Assembly: GCA_964036155.1 (NCBI GenBank)
Contig: OZ038422.1
Coordinates: forward strand, 69,897,201 to 69,961,200
Source: Diploscapter coronatus
Lineage: Eukaryota > Nematoda > Chromadorea > Rhabditida > Rhabditidae
Direction of reading: 5' to 3'
DNA length: 64,000 bases
Position numbers and translations under genes: made by a program. The notes beneath the pieces were generated by a model. The model did not search any database. It saw nothing but the letters and a program-made list of their open reading frames with translations, and was not told the origin of the DNA. Shown piece by piece: positions 18,485 to 30,029 of this stretch; the stretch's first letter is position 1; each line of letters opens with the position of its first letter.

Positions 18485-18989
18485 TTATAAAATAAAAAAA
18501 AAACGTAGAAAATCGACGATGTTGAATACGCGAAAAATGTGGGGCGAAACTGCGTCAGAAAATGGCTCTTCTTTTTAATTCTGTGTTTTTGCCCCTCGAA
18601 TTCCTAGCGCACTTTTTTGCCCACTTTTCCCTAAGGGGCAAAATTGAAGATTTTCAAAAATGATGTGTTTTTTACTAATTAAGACATGTTATTACTTCGA
18701 TAATGCATGAAAATTGTTGAAAATGCATACAAATTGGAGTGGGCAAAAAAGTGCGCCAGCCCGTACCGAATATATACTACTTATCACTATCTAATCTGAA
18801 GAAATTGGAATGATGAATGTCGATGGAAATAATATAAAAAAAAATACCAGATCAGAACCGGTATTACCAAGTTTCTTCCGCTCGATATCGGTCTGATCCA
18901 GGGAAAAGGTGAACCGGAAAAAATTTGGAAATTTTCAGTGCAAGCTCGGACAAATCGGCTAACAAACAAACGAACAGAAGCAGGCAAAC
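18485..18989. other. Spacer with inverted-repeat element, upstream of orphan gene
   Basis: It holds one 150-bp inverted-repeat element (18,607-18,756) and the presumed promoter and leader of the 12-exon gene. I see no clear TATA box near the expected start. Confidence 0.5.
18607..18756. mobile_element. 150-bp MITE-like inverted repeat
   Basis: Perfect 19-bp terminal inverted repeats, GCGCACTTTTTTGCCCACT and its complement, enclose an AT-rich centre with no ORF. No clear target duplication is seen. Confidence 0.75.
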
Positions 18990-21900
18990 ATGGCAGCTCC
19001 CAATTTCGGTGACCTCGAATACATGAGAACTGTGGTCAAAGACCCCAACAAGTCCAGGTTGATGAGTGATGGTGAGTGCGTGGTATGTGGAGTGAGCAGA
19101 GAAGACATGAAGCCGAGCATGAGTACGAATGAGGAAATAGAGAGAATGTGACGTCATTTTTGTTCCAAAGAAAACTGACCTAATGACGATACTTTCAGCG
19201 GAAGTGGCCGAGATGGAGAAAGCAGGGCAGCTGCCATCGAGTGTGGGCAAGGACGGAGCCAAACCGCGCGTCTACGCTGTTAAGGTAATCACTGCCCCAA
19301 CCCACGAACACTATGTGATTTTCACAAACTGCCTGCAGGCAAGCTTATGCAAGATTCGTTCGTCCCCATCTCATCATTGATTCAAATAAATCGATCCCTT
19401 CTCGTCCATCCCCTCTTCCGAGTTTGAAAATTCCTACCCATTCCTGTCTAAAATTTGGACAGGTTCACTAGTCCCCCATTCCAGCAGAATTGAGTTTTGC
19501 ACAAAGCCTGCCTGTCGAAGTCAAACCTCAGAGTTACCTCGAACTGTCAAATCCCACATGCCGTTATACTATTTCCCACTGACTTTGCTTCCCCTCTATC
19601 CTACTCTATTTCATCTATCTCGTGTCATGCATGATGACGTCGTGCGGTTTCCAAATAGAGTTCTTCAAGTAGTTGACTCCGACTAGGGCAAGCTCAGCTC
19701 GTTGTTCGATTAGGGCGCGTTTATAGTTTGCTCGCGAAGGTTCACGAACAGGTAAGAGTGCGGTACGTGAAGAAAAACGAGACAAAAAATGTTCTGGTAG
19801 GCAAAAATAGCATGAGACGCAGACGACGAAACCAGCGGAGAAAAAAAAATAGAGAACGCATATCAGACAGCACAGGGATAGAAAATGTCCATGTACGTGC
19901 ATGAATAAAGTATAAACGCGCCCTTACGATGCGCTCGCGTATTCGGACAAATACTGATACAGAGAAATGGAATCCCTAGATGAAACTGCATTCTGCATTT
20001 ACCCAAAAAAAAAACTATGAAGACGAACTAATTTGCAGGATCCGGCTCTGAACCATGAATGCATCGTGATGCTAATGGAGAAGAAATGCGGCTGCACGAG
20101 GCTGCCGAATGGAAAGAGACAGAGATGCAAGAAGCACGAGCGCAAGCACAAGGCAAAGAAGGCTCGGCCTGGAATGGTGCAGGACGATAACTCCGACAGA
20201 ATGTGAGCAATGCCCCGTATTCATAAACGCACTGGAAGCCTCTCAGTCACTTTTTATCGCTGAAAAGAACGACTGAGAGATGACTGAAAGTGATTATAGT
20301 GGAAAGAAGAAAAACTAACCATCTAGCGATATTCCAAAGCGCGGAAGAATCCAAATTATTGTTCTTGAGCAGACTAAAAATCTATTCAAGTGGTGAAAGA
20401 TCAGAAAATAATGGATCTTGATTGCAGGGTTGTGAGTGGCCTGAAGAGAGTGGACGCGAGTGAGATGGAGGACGGTGACGACGATAAGATCGATGGGGCC
20501 TATACTCCCGTAAGGCTTACAGGTTGAACTCGATGAAGAAGCGATATTTCCTCGAAACGAGAATGCTCAAAATTATCCCTTTTTGCTCAATTTCAATCAA
20601 CGATTTCATTATTGAATTTCGATGCGCGGTGAACTACTGCTCTGTCTAATAACTTTGAAAAAATTTGTTCTAAAATTTCTAATCCGAGAAATTCTTTGAT
20701 CGAGTTCTATAAATTTGTGCGAGCTCTATAATGACAGAGATGAAATGCGTGGTAGGCAAATCGATATCATAGTTTCAGAATCCGTTTGTACATTTCGTGA
20801 ATATGGTCTAATTTTCGAAATAATGCGATCCCGATATCCAAAAAAATAGCGATTTTTGAGGGTTTCAAGAGAAGTGTCCGATTGTCAAGTTTGGGCGAAA
20901 AATCAACTGTGTATCAGACAAGAACAATTTCCCATGATTATCAATTAGGAGCCCTGCAAAATGTCAGGAAAAAAGTAGCGATAAGAACGCATAATTCAAA
21001 TGTTATGTTAATTTTGGTATTTTGATATTTTCTAGGTATCTAGCATTGAGAAACGACGAATCTCAACGCATTTCTAGGACACGATCTACACACTCGGTCC
21101 GACTGGAATGCCCGTGTACGCAAAAGTCAGCACCGACAACAATCCCAACGGTAGATTCGAAAGACAGCAGTCGGGAAAAATAGCTGCACAATAGTCGCAT
21201 CGTTGTATGTGAAATAATATGAGGAAATAATAATGCTTTTTTAACCAAATCCTATTCTCTTTCGCATATAAAGATGCTACGATGCAACTGCTTTTTCAAA
21301 TTGCCCTAAACGCTAATGATCTGACGATCTAACGAGCTTAGACTATATAAGCATATATCGTCTAACACGTTAAAAATTGTCTCCGAAATATACAACCGCT
21401 TGCAGCTGCGCTTCGAGCCCCCAAGGATATGCCCACCGCCGACGGAATTCTCGTCAGAGGCCCTATGGGTAAGACTATGAATGGTTACGATAACTATTAC
21501 GTACTTGAAAAAAACCAACACTGAAAATTTTAAAAGCCTATAATAATCCAGCAATCATGTTGTCAAAAATGTTGAATGATGAATTTCAGATTGCCCCCAG
21601 TTCATTCCGGCCGACAAGATTCCGAAGAGGAAAAACGGCAAAGATCGCTATGCCAATTTCACCAATGGAAAACTCGTCAAGAACAAGAACAGCGAGCATA
21701 TCTTCGTCTCTACCGATGGGCCGCAGGTATTTGAGATGGAAATTTGGAAGTTGAATGGTTATATGAATTAATGGTTCAAAACGAGACAGAAAAGAATAGT
21801 GAGAAATGAGTGAAAAGGAGATTTCATAAAATTCAATGTCTGGAATCTATAAAAGATTGAGCTTTCCTGCAATGAAAATCTTTAAAAATTTTATAAAAAG

Positions 21901-23824
21901 CTCACAATCGTTTTATAGATTTGGACAAAAAGGTCAGATATACATTCCAAAATGAATATATCTAACTACAATAGTAATCGATGATTTCTTAGCTAGATGC
22001 GCCAGTCCAGTTGAATGAGCTGCAGAAGCTGCTGGTCGAATCGAACGTGGCCTGCGCAGCCGAGATCGGACCGAAAGGGATGTGTGAGATGAGAGCCATT
22101 TCTGGCGCGCAGAAGAATGCAGACGCACCCATTGGCGTGATCGTCACTGAGAACGGAAAGGCCTACTTCTGCCAGGTTGGAGGTAAGAAGAGAGATAAAA
22201 TGAAGATTGGGGATAGTGAAACCTATTCGAATTCGCAAGAAATTAGTTGAGTTTACATGTGGAAGATGTCCGAGAGAATTCAAAATCTCGAAAAAAAAAA
22301 ATTCATAACACGTACTTGTATTTAAGGGGCGCCTCTCGGGGCCGGCGAAACCGCGCAGTACCTGGCCACATACGACAAGAATGCTCCGCCCGGCGCTGTG
22401 CTTGCGAAAGTGCTCATCAAGGACGGCAAGGCTCAAGCCTATACTCCTGCGCAAGTAATAATCAAGGGAAAGGAGGGAGATGTGAATTGAAGTAAACAAT
22501 TGTGCGATCTAGGCTTCTTTACATAGAGGAACATAAACATCCTTTTCACTACAGGCAGCGAACATGAAGAACGAGACATTCCGTGGAATCGTTGTGATGG
22601 GCAACAAAAGACAGCCTGTGTACGTGCCTGGGGCAAATCCGACTGAGGCTGAGATCAAAGCTGGTGTGTTGGAGCTACTGAATCTATGGATGGAACAGAT
22701 TCAGAATTCGATATCGAAACGATTTTTTCTAGCTCAAAAGTGTTCTATCTCTGATTTCTATATATTTTTCACCGACCTATAAAGCCCAATTTTAGTGCCG
22801 TAAAAATTTTCGCGTAATTGTTGCTTAAAAGTCGATGATATTTCAAGAAAGCATAAAGACGCAAAGAGGGTTTAATTTGAATGATTTCAGCGATCGCGAG
22901 GGCAGAGGCCTTGCAGTCCAAGTGGCCCGAGATCTTTGCGGGTACAGTATCGTTCTCTTCAAATTGCATGCAGCTCACTACATTTTCACATAATCAAACT
23001 ATTCTCTTCCAAATACATTTTTAAAATTCCCTCTTCCACAATGACCTAAAATGCAATCTATGAGGAGAACTGCAAAATATTTGGAGGAAAGGAAATTACA
23101 TGAGCCACTTTCTTCAGCTGACGCCGCTACCAAATCGAAACTCGCTGGGACGTCTGTGGACGAAGCAAAACTTGCAATCAAGGAATCCGAAAGCGACGCT
23201 GCTAGTGTGGCATTTATGAATGCGAATGAAGGATTCCGTCAAGGTTCGGTCTTCATGTACAAGAACAACGACGGTGCACCCGGAACAGGAACTGCAAGTG
23301 AGCAGCTTGGAGAATGCACGACTTGTAAATCTGGACAGAGCATAATCCAAAAGTCTCGAGTACATCGTACAATCATGCGCATAGAAAGAGGTCGATAGAT
23401 TGCGGGAACATGAATTGAAAAGATAATTAGTTGAAGAAGATAGCATATGTGCAAACATCTATGATATCATACAAGGAAAGAGGGTAATAAAAATTGATTA
23501 CTTAGGCCTATGAAATGATTGTCACTTTGAGGAGATAATTCTAGAAAATAAGATTCCAGTCTATTCCACCGCTCTCATAAAATTGCCTGTACAGGGTAGG
23601 ATTGTGTATTACCAGATGAAATAAGTCGTAGTTTTCGGACGGTGTGATTACGAGTCGTATGCCATTGGCTATCTAAATTAACTTTTGCAGGTGGAAGAGG
23701 CGCGGCAGTTGCCGGAGGGGCTGGAAGTTGTCCCCCTGGTGCAGGGCCTGGCGATGTGCGCAGTGCGGCTTTCGGTATGAATGGATATCAGTACGAACCG
23801 CAGAGCAAGTACCTGAATCGGTAG
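18990..23824 (+). CDS. 12-exon gene, 472-aa orphan protein
   Basis: Exons: 18990-19071, 19199-19284, 20039-20202, 20428-20522, 21406-21468, 21590-21726, 21993-22182, 22327-22454, 22555-22663, 22891-22941, 23118-23297, 23691-23824. All junctions use GT/AG, phases agree throughout, and the summed length is 473 codons. The exons are GC-rich while the introns are AT-rich. The protein starts MAAPNFGDLEYM. Near residue 65 it has a Cys/basic patch (KKCGCTRLPNGKRQRCKKHERKHK) that could be nuclear or DNA-binding. The middle has repeated short beta units of the type GVIVTENGKAYFCQVG / AVLAKVLIKDGKAQAY / GIVVMGNKRQPVYV, and the C-terminus is Gly/Pro/Ala-rich ending SKYLNR. I recognise no family. A polyadenylation signal follows 150 bp downstream. 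Confidence 0.78.
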
Positions 23825-23972
23825 CCCGTCTGCCCTGCTTCTGTCAAATCTCACCTTTCCTCTCTTCATCTCTATTTCCGCTCTCTATTCTTCACTCACA
23901 CATTCATTTACCAATCATCCATACACAACTCATCTCTCATCTCCTGCAAACTGACTTTTGACTTTGGAGAGT

Positions 23973-23978
23973 GAATAA
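23973..23978 (+). promoter_or_regulatory. AATAAA polyadenylation signal
   Basis: AATAAA in GTGAATAAAAGTCG, about 150 bp after the stop of the 12-exon gene, the only good signal in its 3' flank. Confidence 0.55.
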
Positions 23979-23979
23979 A

Positions 23980-26138
23980 AGTCGTCAAACACACTGTAAT
24001 GAGCTGATAGAACGGAAAATAGAAGAGGGCTATAGTGAAATTTTCATCATTTATTCGATTAGCAAAATGATAGTCACTTCATAGTTCAAAGGATCAATCG
24101 CGAAATACCTATAGACAGGCTCAGTATCTTTCCGCCGAGCTGCAAAATTTGAGCTTTTCCATTTTCGCTTAGTTTCGAAGAGTCACAATTTATTTTGAGT
24201 TCGCAAGTCCCGCCCGCTCTGTGAAGTCAAAGTCAAAGCGATTGTTCGTCAAAATTTCTAGAAATTTTGTGGATACCGATTTTAAAATGATGAAAGATTC
24301 AAATTGGCTGTGATTATGATGGATTTAAGTGTGATCCAGGGATCCTGATTGTGAGTGTTAACAAAGGAGCGATATATTTTCGGCTTAATTTGTGCAAATA
24401 AATGCGCGTTAATTTCGCAAAAATGAAGCCCTACATTATTACTTGCAGATCTTTTTCTGAATACAGTATAAAGCATGATCGAAATCAGTTAATTGTCAGA
24501 ATATACGCACATTAGTCTATTAAAACTAGCTTGTTTTTCGATGGAGTTTCTTCACTCAAATTAATACTTTGTAGGTAGTAGTATTATTTCAATTACAATT
24601 AGTCAGAATCTTCAGATATCCACAAGGTGATTTTAACAGGATAATTGGTGTACGCAGACTGTATTCTGACACCAGTAATGTATGGATTTTATCTTACAAG
24701 CTAAGATGCTACACTTTGATATCAGCTGTCTTCGAACGGAATGAATAAAAGCAATGTTTTTATTGAACATTCGACAAATTAAACAAACTTTCGAAATGCA
24801 TTTGAATTAACAAAATAAAATGAATAAATCAATTCAAGTAATAAACAAACTAAGCAGTCGTAAGCTGTATAAACTTTGCCTATACATATAGAACATCTTT
24901 CCACGTTTTACCACAATTTCAGACCAGTCTTTTGGCTCATAATGGTAAAATACTAGACGAGCGCAGTTGCTTCGAACCATGAGATATAACTTTGACTGAT
25001 TCTTTTTTAGTCGATGATATAATAGTGTTGCTCTTCTAAAATTATCCCTTTTCTTTTACATGCATATGTACATAAACTACCTTAACCAATCCTCTCACTA
25101 AGAAAAACAGCGGAATTATCTGGAGGCATGGTCCAGCTTGGTAAATAAAAGTAAAAATATTCTGAAAGTTTCTATTAATGCTTTCTTGGTAGAAAATTTA
25201 ACATTCTAGTGTGGATTCATTTCTTATGCTAAAAATATACTGCTCAAGGTTTATTCAGAAAACAACTCCTAATTTCACAGTTGCTCTTTCTAAGCACATG
25301 ACGCGAAAGGGGTATTTTGGTTCCTCCAAGCACGATTAGTCGAGTTCTATTCTCGAAAATTCAAAGTAACATTCATGTGTCTCCTATCCGACGCAAAAAA
25401 TCATTATTGTTTATGCAAATAATGGTAAGGTCGAAGGATTCATTATTTAGAACGTTCCTTTAGGATTTCTCAGCGCATATTTTCAGGGTATATGTTGGTA
25501 AAATAGGCCTTTCCATTTCTTTTGTTATTTAATATGAAAATTTGTTATTAATAATGCTTACGACTATATTATGTATCATATTCCTTAACGAAGGTGCATC
25601 ATCGATCAAACATTCATCTAAAATATTTAAGTAAGTTCTCTCAAACTTCTAACTTTGAAACTGGTTAATTTATGCTGTGACTTATACAAGGGAACAAAAT
25701 AGCTTAGGAATTACAAATTTCATTCAAATTGTTTTTGAATAAGTCATTTCGTATTTGCTGTAACGAATCTCGGCATTTTATTATAAATCAGAGATTGGTT
25801 ACAGATATAAACGAATGTGTGATTTGATGTATTAATCATGTTTGAGAAATCAATTATTTACACAGATTCGTTCTCTTAATAGACTCATTACATATGGAAA
25901 AATTATTACAACGAAAATAATTGATTTTGCACAGGGTGTGTTAAGATATTGAAATTAAAAGATTAAGAGAACACCCTACCTATATATGTATGTTTCTGAT
26001 TGTCCCGAACAAAGCAGAAATTGTATAGTCGAACAAAAATAAAATCATTTACTACCACTTCGCATAAAATCTAAACATTATACATATTCATTTTCAACAT
26101 AATGTGGTGCAACATTGACCGGGCTAACTTACATGCAC
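23980..26138. other. AT-rich intergenic region
   Basis: About 2.2 kb with many short interrupted frames on both strands. I see no supportable exon, repeat array or transposon end. Confidence 0.6.
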
Positions 26139-27430
26139 TGTTAGGTATCGATTTAAGCGTCGTTCAGAATTTCTTGCACTTTGGCTCAGATTGCCATACG
26201 AATTAAAACACCGCTTTAGATAAATAAACGCGGCAATGCTAATTATCGTCTGAGCATAACTTGCTATGATCGGAACTGTTAGTGAATAAAATTTCTAAAA
26301 ATTATCTACATAATTGACATTAATATTTTTTTATTTTGATAATAATATTCGTTTAACTTACAACCCATTGACCAAGAGCCGTTACATATCGTATATCAAC
26401 AATTTGATATTTGTTCAACCAAGTAATTGCAAAATCAATTAGTTCGGGGATACAGCCGAAAATAATATGAAATCCGACAAATATCCAAAATATAATGACA
26501 AATAGCTTAGTTATTTTTTCGTCGCGGCGACTAAATTGAATCATTTTGTATCAAAGCTGGCATATCCATGTGGGAGAATTTCTAACAGTGAAAATGTCCT
26601 AGCTCTATGTATCGCAACTTCAGTCGAAACGAATCTTATGGGCATCATTAACCATGTATCTTCAAGAATACCAAATAACTCACCTAATAATGCCTATAAT
26701 TCCATTTGTCAGATGTTAATGTAAAATTTCAACTATATTAGATTTAATTTAACTTTATGTGGTCAAATAAATTTAAAATAAAATAGTATTTAGTTATTTG
26801 GAAAGTTGCAACAGAAAAGTAGAGACATTATGGAGAAATAATGTATGGAAAACTACAATAATACAATCCATACTATTTCACAAAATGCTGACACTTTTCT
26901 GTAGCAACGTAGATGATGTTTTAAACGATTCACTTAAACTGTAGATAAATATTGATTGATATAAGTGGATAGAATTTAGAATTATGTTACCGTGTATGCG
27001 TTATCATCTTGGCAGCAGGAGTAAAAAATTTTACGATAGATAAACAACGAAAACTAAAGTATTATCCTGCTTCAATGCATATATTGAAAATTGCATAATA
27101 AAAATAATAGTATAAAACTTACACTTATCAATGAACTGATAAAACAGAATATATTTAGAATGAGTAAGATGACTATTAATTTTTCGAGTTGTGAAAAACG
27201 TTCACGTTTTCGAAATAACTGATACATCATAAATATGCCGATAAAAATCGGAATTAATACGATGCTATACAAAATGGCCGAGATTTGCAACCCTATAGAT
27301 GAATTTATTCTTTGAAGATAGCATCGATATAAAATTAATGAACTAACCTATCATATTAAATTTATCTCCATGAAGTATGATAGTTTTCCACGCAATGATG
27401 AAGTTGTAAAGTAACATATCTGATGTTAAA
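26139..27430 (-). CDS. Multipass receptor-like (GPCR-like) gene, incomplete
   Basis: Minus-strand hydrophobic exons with GT/AG borders. About 27,430-27,345 and 27,290-27,122 encode an outer segment followed by two helices (LYSIVLIPIFIGIFMMY, KLIVILLILNIFCFISSLIS) separated by the basic loop FRKRERF. About 26,526-26,363 encodes ITKLFVIIFWIFVGFHIIFG and a loop, and about 26,285-26,139 encodes PIIASYAQTIISIAAFIYLKRCF and a polar tail to a stop. This resembles helices 1-2 and 6-7 of a rhodopsin-like receptor, with a P-x-x-x-Y element in the last helix. I could not find exons for helices 3-5, so the gene may be degenerate or my exon set incomplete. Family is uncertain. Confidence 0.45.
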
Positions 27431-27848
27431 ATTTCTAAAATAGTAAATCGTTACCGAGATTTATAAAAAAAACAATACAGAATTAGTATGTAAGAATAAG
27501 TAAACTGAAAAATTAATCACCTTCACAAAAATCATAATCCTTTGCATCAGACGTAGGTTTATCGCACCCATACATTCGATTCTGCGAATTATTTTTCTAA
27601 TGACAATAATAAATCTGTAGAATAATAATTTAAGAAAAATGATTTCAATACAGTACGACTTAGAAAGGGTAGCGCTTTCGAAACAAAAATGGGGAAATCT
27701 GAAATGGATCAAGTGACAGTGCAAGACGTTGCTTAGGCAATCAGACTTATATTTATAAGACTCGCCTAACCTATAATTTAATGTAGTTTCAGTTTCAACA
27801 TTCCAATTATACTCGCTCTATGTCTTGCAAAGCTTTATTAAATTTGTA

Positions 27849-28027
27849 TATTATGGACTGTGAAGAAGTAGATATTGCACACTTTTTGCATCTCTCCTCT
27901 CCTAGGCTCAACCTTCTCGAAATAGCATTCGCCCTGAAGAGACGGAAGAGATAGCAAAGAAAAGGGAGAGGAAAGGGGAAGAAGAGGCGTGACTCGTGCA
28001 AAATCTATTTCCTCGCAGTGCATGATA
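27849..28027. mobile_element. MITE family A, copy 1 (diverged)
   Basis: About 179 bp, starting TATTATGGACTGTGAAGAAG and ending CTTCCTC-like CAGTGCATGATA, near-inverse ends. It is homologous over its whole length to 32,497-32,691 (shared inner block CCTGAAGAGACGGAAGAGAT). The TA at each end fits a Tc1/mariner-type target duplication. Confidence 0.8.
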
Positions 28028-29005
28028 TCAGAGTTGCAAAAGGTGCGATTAGAAAATTGACTTATCAGATAAGTAAAAATTGCACCTGCGTTAAGATTTG
28101 TTTGTCAGTTCAGAAAATTAATTAGTTTGAGAATTAGCATCATGTGCTTAAATCACGTCATAATTTATCATCAGGGCTGTTTGCGGTGCGCCATCTTACT
28201 GCACCGTCAACATTTCTGTCCATCATGTGAATTCTAAAACAGTAATTCCATGCAAAGTAGTTTTGTCATTGTCTATGAGATATGTATCAAGGTCTCTATG
28301 AGTTTCTTGCAACTATGAAGAATATCGTGATACGGTATGATATCAGTAATCTGTGGAACATCGAGGTCTGATCATTTTCTGACACTTTCATGGAATGATT
28401 GTCGCATTCATACTATCATCAAGAAGCGATTCTTCATAATTTGTAAAATTTTTATGCTCCATTTTATCAGAAATTTCGAAAATTCATTGATAATTTCCTC
28501 GCAGAATATTTCTTTGACTTTTCACTTCGATCTTTACCACCCAAATAAACTCATTTCTTTCATATTTTCGATATTCAACAGGCCTTTATGTATAGAACGA
28601 AATCATTCAAGGAAAGACAGAAACTTATTCGATACCCACACTTCAATTCTATTTGAGTTAATCAGATGACAGTCCTAATTTGCAAAGGGAGAAGCTGTTT
28701 TAATTGTCAATTTTTATGCAGATTCCCTAAAATTAATCAGGAATTTTTTTTATCATCGAGTCATTATAATTAACATCTGCCGCTCATTATTTTGCAAAAA
28801 AAAAGATTTTTAAAAATAAAATTAAATGAAAAAATCAAACTGGCATTTATTGATAAGATCTCATTAAAGAATTGCCCATTTTTGTAAATTTCCAAGCAGT
28901 TAGACTTTGGTTAAAATAGGTAATAAATTAATACCGATCTAAAGTCGAAAGAAATATTCAAGGGAAAGAACTCGCTTCGATAAATGAAGATAAGAACGAA
29001 CTTCT

Positions 29006-29085
29006 GGGCTGGGGTTCAAGTAAAATTTTACACCCCCTTGTAAATGGTTTTACAGGGGATGTAATTTTACTTGAATCCCAGCCCT
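29006..29085. repeat. 80-bp hairpin element
   Basis: Arms GGGCTGGGGTTCAAGTAAAA and TTTTACTTGAATCCCAGCCC are inverted with few mismatches around an 18-nt loop. It is probably a tiny foldback MITE. Confidence 0.8.
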
Positions 29086-29411
29086 GGTATTTATTGAAAA
29101 CGTAAAAAGAGAATAAATAGACAAATTGCATCAAGCTCTGGCGCAAAAATAAAATATTCAAGTGATAATTGATATCATAGAAATCTATCGACATTCTACA
29201 ATTTTGCATGATATCACAAATTATGTAAGATCTTCAAAAATACATAAAGGCACCATAAATTTCGAGGTTTAGAAGTTACTGTGGAATTTCAATAAAAAAT
29301 GAAAAGAGATAAAAAAAAAAAGTTTTCTAAAGAAAACTAAAAAATGACTCGAAGATAAAGAAATATCTAAGGCGTATGAACTTCAATTTTGAAAATTGAT
29401 AAATTAAAACT

Positions 29412-29703
29412 TCAAACATCCTTGATAAATAAATACCTGATAAAACCATAGGAAAAATTCTCGTTACTCATCCAAATCGAAGGGATACTGTTGGGTGTTT
29501 TACCTCTTCCTGTCGATTTTTGTCTGATTGGAGGAGAATCGGAATCGAATAGATTCGTGGACTTCATTGAAAATGTCCAAAATTGTAAATTCATCTCTAA
29601 CAGATGACCCATAAAATTTTGCATAACCTTCTATTATAAATAATGATACGATTAGAGTCAATAGCATCAACAAGTTGAGGAATGAATGATTTATTGTCAT
29701 CAC
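29412..29703 (-). CDS. Candidate small secreted protein, first exon
   Basis: ATG at 29,703 opens a frame with a signal-peptide-like start (FLNLLMLLTLIVSLFIIEGY) followed by a short polar segment to a donor-like AAGAGGTAAAAC near 29,506. The frame stays open just to 29,500. Downstream continuation to about 29,412 is in another frame and would need an intron. Only the signal peptide supports this; product unknown. Confidence 0.35.
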
Positions 29704-30029
29704 TAGATCTCAGTTAGATCATAGTTCTGATGGTCCATCACTGGTCACAGACTACTCACTACATACGAGTGACTACTTAACCCCGTCGAAAGTCTCTCGT
29801 CTTGTAACTGACGCGTATAATTTCGACTTCAATTCTGATTTGTAATTTCCAGAATCCTTCTGCTCCTACTTCAAATTGTCAAACGCTACATCGTAAAATA
29901 TTGAGGAATACTCAATTTTCTAGGGTTCCGCTATGACCTCATTCGAATTTTAGAAGTATTTCGAGAGTTGAATCATCAAGAAGCTTTATTTGATAAAAAA
30001 TTCATATCTCCAAAAATAATTAATTTTAA

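Larger units (their letters stand above)
27440..29399. other. Intergenic region with one MITE and one hairpin
   Basis: It contains a MITE copy (27,849-28,027) and an 80-bp hairpin element (29,006-29,085). The 110-aa frame at 28,337-28,669 has no coding signature I trust. Confidence 0.5.

Noticed and set aside
28337..28669. 110-aa plus-strand ORF
   Set aside because: AT-rich, no motif, no splice context, no repeat copy; probably chance.
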